A stretch of DNA of 64,000 bases from an uncultured beta proteobacterium (GTDB lineage: Bacteria; Pseudomonadota; Gammaproteobacteria; Burkholderiales; Burkholderiaceae), in NCBI GenBank assembly GCA_903935355.1, contig CAIZRK010000016.1, positions 1 through 64,000 of the forward strand. The letters are read 5' to 3'. A program made the position numbers and the translations under genes. Shown here piece after piece: positions 49,903-57,559 of the stretch (the first letter of the stretch is position 1; every line of letters starts with the position of its first letter). The notes beneath the pieces are model-generated. The model was given only the letters and a program-made list of their open reading frames with translations, did not search any database and was not told the DNA's origin.

Positions 49903-50859
49903 TTAATGATTATTAGTACTAATATTGTCTAATATCAGTATTGGTCTAAAGCTAAATGGGCTTGAGGCTTGGTTATCTACTCTAATTTCGATCGCCTGCA
50001 TCTGATCTGCCCCCATCACTTCAAGTCTATACACGGTTTCAATTATTCGCTTATTGCTGCCATACAGGGGCTGGTCTATTTTGAGGCGATGGCTATCTCC
50101 ATGAATCAAAAGAATGGGGGTAGAAACCTTCTCTGATAGTTCTCGAAAAAGCTCAATACTATCTTTGTAGCCACTGCTAGAGCTAGTAGCTAATTCTGGT
50201 GAATAAAATATATCCGCCTGAAAAGCAAAAATCATAGCAGCATACTTTTTTTCTTTAGCTTGTTGATAGGCATGTGCAATCCACGCCAAATTAGCTTCAT
50301 TACGTAAGATATATTCTTGTCTAGATTCTTCATTACGTCCTAAATTATTGTTCGATCCAGGGATATGCACACTCACAAATAAAACATGGTTCTTAACCCA
50401 AAAAGAATTCTCAACAAACTTAGCATATTGTGGCATTACATCTGCTTGCCGAATAAGCCTTAGTTTTACTTTGCCAAAACTAGTCCTTTGTTGAAACTGT
50501 GTCTTCCGTATATGATCAAGACGTTCTAAAGGATCGTATTCTCCGGCTAAAACGCGATGGCAGTCTGTCCATTCATTATCGCCAATGCTATAAATTAGTG
50601 GGCTCTTAAAGCTATTGAAATACCCAATCATTTTTTCGAAGTGCTCATTAGTGCACGGCGTTGAACCAGATTTGGTATCCCCTACAAAGATACTAAAGGA
50701 AGGGTTTTCTGAGTTGATGTATTTAATCAGTCGCTCAAATTTTGGAAAATCAGTCGCTTGGTTATAAGGCATATCCCCTAAAGCAATGAACTTAAAAGAT
50801 GCCCCTAACGCATTGCCAAACAATAAACACAAGGTAGTCAATACGAGAATAATTTTCAT
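49903..50859 (-). CDS. exported calcineurin-like phosphoesterase
   Basis: A signal peptide (LVLTTLCLLFGNALGA) precedes a metallophosphoesterase core with metal-site blocks ALGDMPY, FVGDTKSG, SIGDNEWTD, FVSVHIPGSN and LIHGDSH. The fold and blocks suggest phosphate release from organic phosphates in the periplasm, which would suit the Pho-rich neighbourhood; the substrate is unknown. The first block has GDMP rather than the common GDxH, as in a subset of such proteins. It lies 24 bases after the beta-barrel gene and is probably cotranscribed. Confidence 0.8.
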   Translation of the reverse strand: MKIILVLTTLCLLFGNALGASFKFIALGDMPYNQATDFPKFERLIKYINSENPSFSIFVGDTKSGSTPCTNEHFEKMIGYFNSFKSPLIYSIGDNEWTDCHRVLAGEYDPLERLDHIRKTQFQQRTSFGKVKLRLIRQADVMPQYAKFVENSFWVKNHVLFVSVHIPGSNNNLGRNEESRQEYILRNEANLAWIAHAYQQAKEKKYAAMIFAFQADIFYSPELATSSSSGYKDSIELFRELSEKVSTPILLIHGDSHRLKIDQPLYGSNKRIIETVYRLEVMGADQMQAIEIRVDNQASSPFSFRPILILDNISTNNH

Positions 50860-50883
50860 GTCATATAGATTTTAGGACTGTTA

Positions 50884-51720
50884 CTAAAACCTCCACGTAA
50901 AACCAATTTCTGAGCGGGAAGAGTTAACGCCAGAGTTTGTCATGAGAGTACCTATATTAGTGGCACTTCTTAAATACGACAAGCCTATATCAAGGTTATC
51001 TAATGGCGAGATAATTAAGGCCAATAAGGCGTAATTGGTTAAATATTGTTCATCGCTAGGAGGATTCGTTGTAACTCCCATGTCTAGGGCTAATTTAAGT
51101 CCTTGAGTAACCGTCCAAATAGGGGCTACTGAAAAGAATAGGATATTTTTTCGATTGGGCGTGTTGCTAAATGCTATTTGATAGTTTGTGTTGTAAGGAG
51201 TTCTTTCGTAGGATGCATTGACATGTACCTCTATTTGATCCCAATATTGAGAGCCAATCAGATTCACGCCATAATTAGGTAAAGCCAAATCTAAACCATT
51301 GATTTGTTGTTGCTTTGTACCAGGTAAAGTAAAGGTGGGCTTAATCGCTAATGCCCAGCCTGCTTCCTCATCCTGGGCAAATCGCCATTTAACAGAAATG
51401 ACCTTATTAGAAAAAGGGGAGTAATTACCAGTGGGATTTGCAAAGTAGGTCGTGCCAATAGAGGCTTCAATGGTCTCAGTTAGTCCACGGGTATAGGTAA
51501 ATGGGAATGCTTGAGCACTTTGTGTGCCGAAGTATTCCTCACCAGGGGCAATCACATTTTCAGCTTCAGTTGCATCGACCCCATGGTTTGCAGTTTTAAA
51601 AAAATACATTTCAATTTGGTTCTTTCCTTTGGGAACCGTCCCCGCATCATCGGTATTGAGCGGTTCAAATGCATTGCATAACATCGGGAGCAATAAAAGA
51701 AGGAGGGGAGTAAGTCGCAT
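50884..51720 (-). CDS. outer-membrane beta-barrel protein, Phenol_MetA_deg/transporter type
   Basis: A signal peptide (LTPLLLLLLPMLCNA) is followed by FEPLNTDDAGTVPKGKNQIE, familiar from the MetA-pathway (PF13557-like) outer-membrane family, and alternating strands ending in TWRF. The role of this family is not settled; uptake or surface barrels are proposed. It precedes the exported phosphoesterase. A Pho box lies 77 bases upstream but points the other way. Confidence 0.72.
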   Translation of the reverse strand: MRLTPLLLLLLPMLCNAFEPLNTDDAGTVPKGKNQIEMYFFKTANHGVDATEAENVIAPGEEYFGTQSAQAFPFTYTRGLTETIEASIGTTYFANPTGNYSPFSNKVISVKWRFAQDEEAGWALAIKPTFTLPGTKQQQINGLDLALPNYGVNLIGSQYWDQIEVHVNASYERTPYNTNYQIAFSNTPNRKNILFFSVAPIWTVTQGLKLALDMGVTTNPPSDEQYLTNYALLALIISPLDNLDIGLSYLRSATNIGTLMTNSGVNSSRSEIGFTWRF

Positions 51721-51796
51721 TGCTGATGACTGCTCATCTTCAGGAAACCTTTAACTTACCTGTCATATATTACAAATTCGTGTAAGTAAATAGCGC

Positions 51797-51830
51797 ATGT
51801 CACAGCACTGTCATACAAGTTGATTACATT
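51797..51830 (+). promoter_or_regulatory. Pho box and -10 facing rightward
   Basis: ATGTCACAGCACTGTCAT (51797-51814) matches the PhoB consensus in 14 of 18 positions, with TGTCA repeated at 11 bp. TACATT, a -10-like box, follows after 10 bases (51825), the same geometry as at pstS. Transcription would start near 51837. Confidence 0.65.
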
Positions 51831-51836
51831 TAATTG

Positions 51837-51878
51837 GTGAAGAGATGTATTTTGCCCAGCTTGTTCTGGGCTTTTTTT
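51837..51878 (+). ncRNA. candidate short Pho-driven transcript
   Basis: The span runs from the predicted start after the Pho box to the T-run of an intrinsic terminator, about 42 nt. Most of it is the terminator hairpin. It could be an attenuated leader of the downstream genes or a very small RNA. It is predicted only. Confidence 0.35.
51854..51878 (+). terminator. intrinsic terminator on the plus strand
   Basis: GCCCAG (51854-51859) pairs with CTGGGC (51866-51871) around CTTGTT and is followed by seven T. It can only stop plus-strand transcripts, yet no gene ends upstream on that strand. Confidence 0.85.
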
Positions 51879-51958
51879 ATCCCATATTAATCAAACTGAA
51901 ATACTAAATTTGTAAGCTAAAAGGGTCTTTACTCATTACTCTAGAAAGGTTTATCAAT

Positions 51959-52138
51959 ATGGATCGGTTATTGAAAGTCAATTTAAATACGCTGTTTCGT
52001 CCTCAAATGATAGAGCCCCCATTGCCAGCAGATCGATTACTAGAGCACGCGATCGAAAAAAATGCTTTAGCTCAGGGCACCCCCAATCCTTTTTTAGTCG
52101 ACCAAAGGTATGCATTGGGGCTTGATGAGATTATTTAA
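51959..52138 (+). CDS. small protein, 59 aa
   Basis: This ORF is one residue too short for the track. AAAGG lies nine bases before the ATG. The product begins MDRLLKVNLNTLFRPQMIEP, is soluble and Pro/Leu-rich, and is not recognised. Its stop is 12 bases before the arsenate-reductase-like start, so the two are probably translated from one mRNA. Confidence 0.5.
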   Translation: MDRLLKVNLNTLFRPQMIEPPLPADRLLEHAIEKNALAQGTPNPFLVDQRYALGLDEII

Positions 52139-52150
52139 CTTTTGCAACTC

Positions 52151-52657
52151 ATGACCCGTCCCTACAATATTCTTTTTCTTTGCACAGGCAATTCTGCGCG
52201 ATCGATTCTTGCGCAAGCTTTAGTAGGCACTTTAAGTCATGGCCGATTTATTGGCTATTCAGCGGGAGCTAAGCCTGTAGGTTATGTGCACCCAATGGCG
52301 CTCGATCTAATTAAGCATATCGGCTACCCAATTGAGTTGCTCAGAAGTAAGAGTTGGGATGAATATGGTGGTAAGGGCGTGATACAGATGGATTTCATCA
52401 TTACCCTATGTGATTGGGCGCATGGCGAGAAATGTCCGCACTGGCCTGGACATCCTGCAAGTGCCCACTGGGGATTCGCTAATCCTGCAGCAGTTGATGG
52501 GGGTGAAGAGGCAATGTTACATGCCTTTAAACAAGTTGAAATGGGTTTGCGCAATCGCATTGAGTTGCTCTTGGATCTGCCGCTCGAGAAGTTAGATCAC
52601 ATGCAGGTAAAAGAAAGACTGCAAAACATTCACCATCGCATCAAGTTTAGCGAATAA
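52151..52657 (+). CDS. arsC: ArsC-like arsenate reductase / LMW phosphatase
   Basis: The P-loop LCTGNSARSILAQA carries the C-x5-R site of low-molecular-weight tyrosine phosphatases and thioredoxin-type arsenate reductases. A further Cys lies in ITLCDWAHGEKCPHWPG, as in ArsC proteins, where a second and third cysteine relay the disulfide. Arsenate enters cells through phosphate importers, so linkage to pst fits. A plain phosphatase role is not excluded. The ATG at 52151 is preferred over the track's TTG. No arsR or arsB is adjacent. Confidence 0.78.
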   Translation: MTRPYNILFLCTGNSARSILAQALVGTLSHGRFIGYSAGAKPVGYVHPMALDLIKHIGYPIELLRSKSWDEYGGKGVIQMDFIITLCDWAHGEKCPHWPGHPASAHWGFANPAAVDGGEEAMLHAFKQVEMGLRNRIELLLDLPLEKLDHMQVKERLQNIHHRIKFSE

Positions 52658-52718
52658 AGGCGCTACGCTTGAGCATAAGACCTGTAATAATGGGGTCAAT
52701 ATGGTCTATGGAGTGCAA

Positions 52719-54182
52719 ATGTCAGCCAATAAAAAGCCATCTTTGGCTCAAACAAACATCAAAATTGCCGAACTTAATTTAAGCAAGTCATTTACAGACC
52801 GCGAGCTAAGCATCAAAAAGCGTCATAGTCTTGGTAAAGCTTTGCGCAAAGTAGTGAGCATAGAGGCGCAGGGCATCTATACACCCCCCAAGCATCGGCT
52901 GGGCCCCATTGAGATACTTAAAAAACAAGCGATGCAACGTATCCCCTCTTTGATACCGATACGGTATGAGCGGATGTTGCAGTCTCCTTTTGCTTTTTAT
53001 CGTGGTGGCGCTGCCATCATGTCCCAAGACTTGGCTAATCAGCCGACCACCAATATTACGGTGCAATTATGTGGTGATATGCATGTATCGAACTTTGGTT
53101 TATTCGGTACAGCAGAGCACCGCCTGGTATTTGGTATTAACGACTTTGATGAAACGCTTCCCGGTAGCTGGGAATGGGATATGAAGCGTTTGGTAGCTAG
53201 CGCAGTGATTGCTTGTGAAACACTTGGCGGCAATGAGGCCTTATGTAAACGCATGGTAACTAGAATTACCTCTGAATATCAAAAACGGATGGAGCAGTAC
53301 GCCCAGATGCCCTATCTTGAATTGGCCCAACAATTTATTGGTGAAAAAGATATTCGCAAACACTTTAGCAAGGAGCACCAAAAAACACTTGATACCTATT
53401 TAAAGATAGCTAAGAGCCAGACCAATCTTCAGATACTTCAAAAGCTGACAACCTTAGTTGGCAAAAATCGGAAGATCATTAATAAACCGCCATTGATAGA
53501 GCATTTTACTGAGACACGACATGGTGTGCCCTTGATTGATCTAATTGATAAGGCGCTGATCAATTACGCTGGCTCCTTATTGGCCGATCGTGAAGTCTTA
53601 TTTAGGCGCTACTCTTTGCAAGATTACGCTAGAAAAGTAGTGGGTGTTGGCAGCGTGGGCACTAACTGCCTTGTCTTGTACTTTGAGGGCGACAGTCAAG
53701 CAGACCCTTTATTCTTGCAATACAAAGAGGCTCAAGAATCAGTCTTAACTCCGTATTTAGGCAAGTCAATCTATCATAATATGGGTCGACGGGTAGTAGC
53801 AGGTCAACGATTGCTTCAAGGAGCGCCCGATATTTTATTAAATTATGGTGCCGTTCAATATGATATTGTAAATACTCAAGGCTTTTATCTCCGACAATTA
53901 CGGGATATGAAAGGCGGCATTGAAGTGGGTCCTGACGGGGTTTCACTTGAAAACTTTCCTGATTACGCCAAATTATTTGGTTGGGCTTTAGCCCTTGGCC
54001 ATGCCCGCTCTGGTGATGCGGCGATGATTTCTGGTTACTGTGGTAAATCTATAGCGCTTAATGAAGCCTTGTATAGATTTGCAAAGGCATACGCAAAACA
54101 AAACCAACTTGACTACGAAGTATTTTGTAAGGCGGTAAAAAGTGGTGAGCTTACAGTGGCTAAGAAAAAAACCCTTAAATAA
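52719..54182 (+). CDS. DUF2252 family protein
   Basis: The sequence has the blocks PFAFYRGGAAIMSQDL, CGDMHVSNFGLFGTAE, FGINDFDETLPGSWEWDMKRL and VGVGSVGTNCLVLYFEGD that define DUF2252. The GDMHxxNFG and NDFDE motifs resemble the catalytic and metal loops of aminoglycoside-phosphotransferase-type kinases, so a small-molecule kinase is possible; no function is established. GGAG five bases before the ATG at 52719 favours that start. A hairpin follows the gene. Confidence 0.88.
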   Translation: MSANKKPSLAQTNIKIAELNLSKSFTDRELSIKKRHSLGKALRKVVSIEAQGIYTPPKHRLGPIEILKKQAMQRIPSLIPIRYERMLQSPFAFYRGGAAIMSQDLANQPTTNITVQLCGDMHVSNFGLFGTAEHRLVFGINDFDETLPGSWEWDMKRLVASAVIACETLGGNEALCKRMVTRITSEYQKRMEQYAQMPYLELAQQFIGEKDIRKHFSKEHQKTLDTYLKIAKSQTNLQILQKLTTLVGKNRKIINKPPLIEHFTETRHGVPLIDLIDKALINYAGSLLADREVLFRRYSLQDYARKVVGVGSVGTNCLVLYFEGDSQADPLFLQYKEAQESVLTPYLGKSIYHNMGRRVVAGQRLLQGAPDILLNYGAVQYDIVNTQGFYLRQLRDMKGGIEVGPDGVSLENFPDYAKLFGWALALGHARSGDAAMISGYCGKSIALNEALYRFAKAYAKQNQLDYEVFCKAVKSGELTVAKKKTLK

Positions 54183-54184
54183 GA

Positions 54185-54208
54185 ATATGACCTGCTTGCA
54201 GGTCATAT
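54185..54208 (+). terminator. hairpin after the DUF2252 gene
   Basis: ATATGACCTG (54185-54194) pairs with CAGGTCATAT (54199-54208) around CTTG, directly after the stop codon. There is no T-run, so its efficiency is uncertain. Confidence 0.55.
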
Positions 54209-54265
54209 AGCGTGATAACTTAGAGCTGTCGTCATTTTGAAATATTGTTAGTTCATTATTGAGCT

Positions 54266-54478
54266 GTGAATACCATAGCCCAAACTCAGTACTCCATCAT
54301 TACATGCCCCCATTGCCAAGCACATGAAAACTTAGAAATCCCGCAAGGCTCTTCACAACATCTTTATCGTTGTCCTTCCTGTAGCGCGATTCTGAAGCCT
54401 AAGTCCGGGGATTGTTGTATCTTTTGTAGTTTTGGGAATATTGACTGCTCTAGTTCGGAGCAAAACCTAGCGGTTTAG
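54266..54478 (+). CDS. GDCCVxC-domain small zinc-type protein
   Basis: An N-terminal zinc-ribbon-like pair (CPHC and CPSC) is followed by KSGDCCIFCSFG, matching the GDCCVxC family, some members of which carry selenocysteine. Here all positions are TGT/TGC cysteine. The family often lies near metal or redox genes; its function is unknown. The start is GTG. The end (CSSSEQNLAV) lacks the usual CPPxQ. Confidence 0.8.
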   Translation: MNTIAQTQYSIITCPHCQAHENLEIPQGSSQHLYRCPSCSAILKPKSGDCCIFCSFGNIDCSSSEQNLAV

Positions 54479-54514
54479 CCCTTTGCCAGTAGGCTAGGAA
54501 TTAAATTCATGAAT

Positions 54515-54554
54515 GCGTCACAAAAGTTTCATAAAATAGACATATTCATATAAT
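54515..54554 (+). promoter_or_regulatory. ppx promoter with possible Pho box
   Basis: GCGTCACAAAAGTTTCAT (54515-54532) matches the Pho consensus in about 13 of 18 positions with half-sites at 11 bp. A perfect TATAAT follows at 54549-54554, 16 bases beyond the box, further than at pstS. The TATAAT is convincing; the Pho box is tentative. Confidence 0.4.
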
Positions 54555-54577
54555 TTCATACTGTTATTGGGAATCAC

Positions 54578-56140
54578 TTGGCCCCGTTTAAAGACATCTC
54601 TGGAACAAATTCATCAGAATTGGTGGCAGCAGTCGATTTAGGCTCAAATAGCTTTCGGATGTTAGTTGCTCAAGTAGTAATCACCCCCTCTGGCACGCAA
54701 TTACGACCGATTGATACTCTTCGAGAAACAGTGCGTTTAGCAGCTGGCCTCACTGACAATAAGCTACTAGGTAATGATGCTTTTCAGCGTGGCTTAACTG
54801 CTATACATCGATTTGGTGAGCGCATTCGGGGCTTTGACCCCACCAAAGTGCGAGCAGTAGCGACTAATACTTTGCGGGTGGCAAAAAATGCTCCCAATTT
54901 CATCCATGAAGCCGAAGTGGCTCTAGGTTTTCCGATTGAAATTATCGCTGGTGTAGAAGAGGCCCGTTTAATCTATATTGGGGCTGCTCATGAAGTACCA
55001 GCAGTTCAAGGTAATCGCTTAGTAGTAGATATAGGTGGTGGATCAACTGAGCTCATCATTGGCAAGGGCTATGAGCCTAAGCTAATGGAAAGTTTATATA
55101 TCGGCTGCGTTTCTCATAGCTTACGGTTTTTCCCCAAGGGAAATATAGATGCCCACGCTTTTAAAGAGGCGGAGTTAGCTGCTCGCCGAGAAATTCAAGT
55201 GATCTCAGGGGCGTACTTAAAAACGGGTTGGAAACAGGTGATTGGCTCCTCTGGAACTGCTCGGGCTTTGGCAGAACTGATTGCAGAAAATAGCTTTAAT
55301 GGACATGGTGATGCCCTGACTATGGGTCGGGTTAATGGTTCTAGCGGATTAATTACACGTGACGGTCTGAAGGCCATGAAAAGACACCTGCTCAAGTATG
55401 AGCATGTGAACCATGTCGAGTTGTTGGGCCTTAAAGATGATCGACGGGCTGTCTGGCCTGGTGGCTTAGCAATTATGTTGGCAGTCTTTGACGAGCTCGG
55501 TATAGAAAGTATGGAAGTCACCGATGCTGCTTTGCGAGTTGGCGTTCTATATGACTTGCTAGGGCGTGCTCAGCATGACGATATGCGCTTTGTTACGGTT
55601 GAGCAGTTTATGCAACGCTATGCGGTAGATCGAGAGCAGGCTAAACGGGTTGGTAACCAAGCTGTTGAGTTTTTAGCACAATTACCAAAACCCAATGCAG
55701 AGAGTCGGGCAGATAATATTGCTTTACTACAATGGGCCGCTAACTTACATGAGATTGGCTTATCTATATCCCATAACGGGTATCACAAGCACTCTGCATA
55801 TATTGCAGGTAATGCCGATATGCCGGGTTTTTCAAAAAATGATCAGGCTCGATTAGCAGCATTATTGATCGGCCATGCTGGCAAATTAGGTAAATTAGCC
55901 AACAATGCCGGTTTTTATGACTGGCGCATGTTGTTTTGTTTGCGCTTAGCTCAAGTGCTTTGTCGCGGCCGAAGCAATATAGACCTACCCAAAGTTAAAG
56001 TCTCAGAAAGTAATGGTGCTTACGTGGTATGTCTATCAAAAGAGTGGGTTAAAGCACACCCACTAACTGAATTTAGTTTACAAAGGGAAGCGGCCGAATG
56101 GGAGCGTATCGGCCGACCTTATGCCCTAAGCTTAAAATGA
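54578..56140 (+). CDS. ppx: exopolyphosphatase (Ppx/GppA family)
   Basis: Ppx releases phosphate from polyphosphate chain ends; the related GppA hydrolyses pppGpp. The ASKHA motifs AAVDLGSNSFRMLVAQ, VVDIGGGSTELIIGKG and IGSSGTARALAE are intact, followed by an HD-like C-terminal domain (NLHEIGLSISHNGYHKHSAYI). The start is TTG with GGGA ahead. The 520-aa length fits proteobacterial Ppx. It converges with the olsB-like gene. PPK2 nearby supports a polyphosphate role. Confidence 0.93.
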   Translation: MAPFKDISGTNSSELVAAVDLGSNSFRMLVAQVVITPSGTQLRPIDTLRETVRLAAGLTDNKLLGNDAFQRGLTAIHRFGERIRGFDPTKVRAVATNTLRVAKNAPNFIHEAEVALGFPIEIIAGVEEARLIYIGAAHEVPAVQGNRLVVDIGGGSTELIIGKGYEPKLMESLYIGCVSHSLRFFPKGNIDAHAFKEAELAARREIQVISGAYLKTGWKQVIGSSGTARALAELIAENSFNGHGDALTMGRVNGSSGLITRDGLKAMKRHLLKYEHVNHVELLGLKDDRRAVWPGGLAIMLAVFDELGIESMEVTDAALRVGVLYDLLGRAQHDDMRFVTVEQFMQRYAVDREQAKRVGNQAVEFLAQLPKPNAESRADNIALLQWAANLHEIGLSISHNGYHKHSAYIAGNADMPGFSKNDQARLAALLIGHAGKLGKLANNAGFYDWRMLFCLRLAQVLCRGRSNIDLPKVKVSESNGAYVVCLSKEWVKAHPLTEFSLQREAAEWERIGRPYALSLK

Positions 56141-56165
56141 GCTTGAACTACTCACAGACCTAATC

Positions 56166-57104
56166 TTATTGCCCCAAGAAATGCTTTGCATACCGAGGGT
56201 TGAGATCGGATAAGCGGAGCATTGTTAATAGATCTGCTGTATTGAAATCAGGATCCCAGGCTGGTGCACTACAAATTTTCGCACCAACCTTCAAATAGCC
56301 TTTAATTAATGGCGGAGGCTCGACTTCTAAGCCACCATTTAATCGATCTAAGGGTAATGGCAGGCGAGGGAAGGCGTGGCTCTCTACAGGCGCTATTTGA
56401 TCATTGGTGAGTGAGTTATATAAACTGGCTGCAAAATGCCCGCCATCAGCCATTGGGATGCTGGCGCATCCGAGCATGATTTCATAATCATGCTTGAGCA
56501 TATATTGAGCTAGACCACTCCATAAAGCCATAATTACTGCACCCGAACGATAGTCGCTATGTACACAAGATCTACCGAGCTCTACCATTTTTGGGCGTAA
56601 ATGATTTAAGCGAGAAAGATCGAATTCTGAGTCAGAGTAGAGGCGGCCAATTTCTGCTGCTTTATGTGGGGGCAGCACGCGATAAGTGCCCACTACTTTC
56701 AAAGACTCTTGATCCCGAATCAACAAATGATCGCAATAGTCATCGAATTCATCAACATCTAAACCTTGGGCATTAACTGGAAGGTTTGCACCCATTTCTT
56801 CTGCAAATACTTTATAACGTAAGCGTTGCGCTTCTTTAATTTCTTCTGCATTGCTTGCCCAAGTAATGGTAAAGGCGGCCTTTTTAGCTTTGGGTATTTG
56901 CTTTTCAACTACCAGGTTATCTAGTACACCAATATCAGTACGGGACTTAGTTGCAAATTTCTTACCAAATAACTTTTTAGCTATTTTTTTTGTAAATAAT
57001 TTTTTAATGGCGTGTGTTTTACTTTTTGTATTCTTTTTGGGTTTGCCCTCAAACCTAGAATTAAAAATATCGAATGCTGCTAATGGATTTGGAATGTCTG
57101 ACAT
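56166..57104 (-). CDS. OlsB-like N-acyltransferase (GNAT fold), ornithine-lipid type
   Basis: The core (TWASNAEEIKEAQRLRYKVFAEEMG, EFDDYCDHLLIRD, VGTYRVLPP, VELGRSCVHSDYRSG, MLGCASIPM) matches the acyl-ACP-dependent acyltransferases that include OlsB, which makes lyso-ornithine lipid. A Lys-rich N-terminal extension of about 50 residues (KKLFTKKIAKKLFGKK) is unusual and may bind the membrane. The ATG at 57104, with AAGGA five bases ahead, is preferred to the track start. It is the last gene of plcP-agt-dgkA-olsB. Confidence 0.82.
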   Translation of the reverse strand: MSDIPNPLAAFDIFNSRFEGKPKKNTKSKTHAIKKLFTKKIAKKLFGKKFATKSRTDIGVLDNLVVEKQIPKAKKAAFTITWASNAEEIKEAQRLRYKVFAEEMGANLPVNAQGLDVDEFDDYCDHLLIRDQESLKVVGTYRVLPPHKAAEIGRLYSDSEFDLSRLNHLRPKMVELGRSCVHSDYRSGAVIMALWSGLAQYMLKHDYEIMLGCASIPMADGGHFAASLYNSLTNDQIAPVESHAFPRLPLPLDRLNGGLEVEPPPLIKGYLKVGAKICSAPAWDPDFNTADLLTMLRLSDLNPRYAKHFLGQ

Positions 57105-57145
57105 AGATATCCTTATATGTATTGGTGTATCGTAAAAGTCTTGTG

Positions 57146-57556
57146 TTACGAGTTCATGACAAGCGGGATACAGACTGTTATCCAAAGTATTGCCGCTACT
57201 AAGAGCGCTAGCATGACTGCAGCTGAACCAAAATCTTTAGCTCTTTTGGATAAGTCGTGGTGATCAAAAGAGATGCGATCAATTGCTGCCTCAACACTGG
57301 AGTTGAGTAATTCCACTACAAGAACCATGATGAGGGAAGTGACTAAGATGGCCTTTTGTAGTGGACTCACTGGCAGAAAAATGGCGATGGGAGTCAGTAT
57401 GACTAAAAGTGTTAATTCTTGTCTAAAGGCACTCTCTTCTTGATAGGCATATACCATTCCACACCAAGAGTTTTTGGCCGCGTGCCAAGCCCTAGTGAGC
57501 CCACGATTACCTTTGTGGGGGTTTTGATTGATATGGTATGGAGCAGTCAAAATCAA
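57146..57556 (-). CDS. dgkA: diacylglycerol kinase DgkA
   Basis: This is a small three-helix membrane kinase that phosphorylates diacylglycerol to phosphatidate. The motifs EESAFRQELTLL, VELLNSSVEAAIDR and SKRAKDFGSAAVML are canonical. Next to a diacylglycerol-releasing phospholipase it could return part of the diacylglycerol to phospholipid synthesis. It starts 3 bases after the glycosyltransferase gene ends. Confidence 0.95.
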   Translation of the reverse strand: MILTAPYHINQNPHKGNRGLTRAWHAAKNSWCGMVYAYQEESAFRQELTLLVILTPIAIFLPVSPLQKAILVTSLIMVLVVELLNSSVEAAIDRISFDHHDLSKRAKDFGSAAVMLALLVAAILWITVCIPLVMNS

Positions 57557-57559
57557 GTC

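Noticed and set aside
51760-51777. CTGTCATATATTACAAAT as a second Pho box
   Set aside because: The first half-site is perfect, but 11 bases on it reads ACAAA instead of TGTCA.
52682-52701. CTGTAATAATGGGGTCAA as a Pho box before the DUF2252 gene
   Set aside because: Only about 12 of 18 positions match, and it sits too close to the start codon to act as an activator site.
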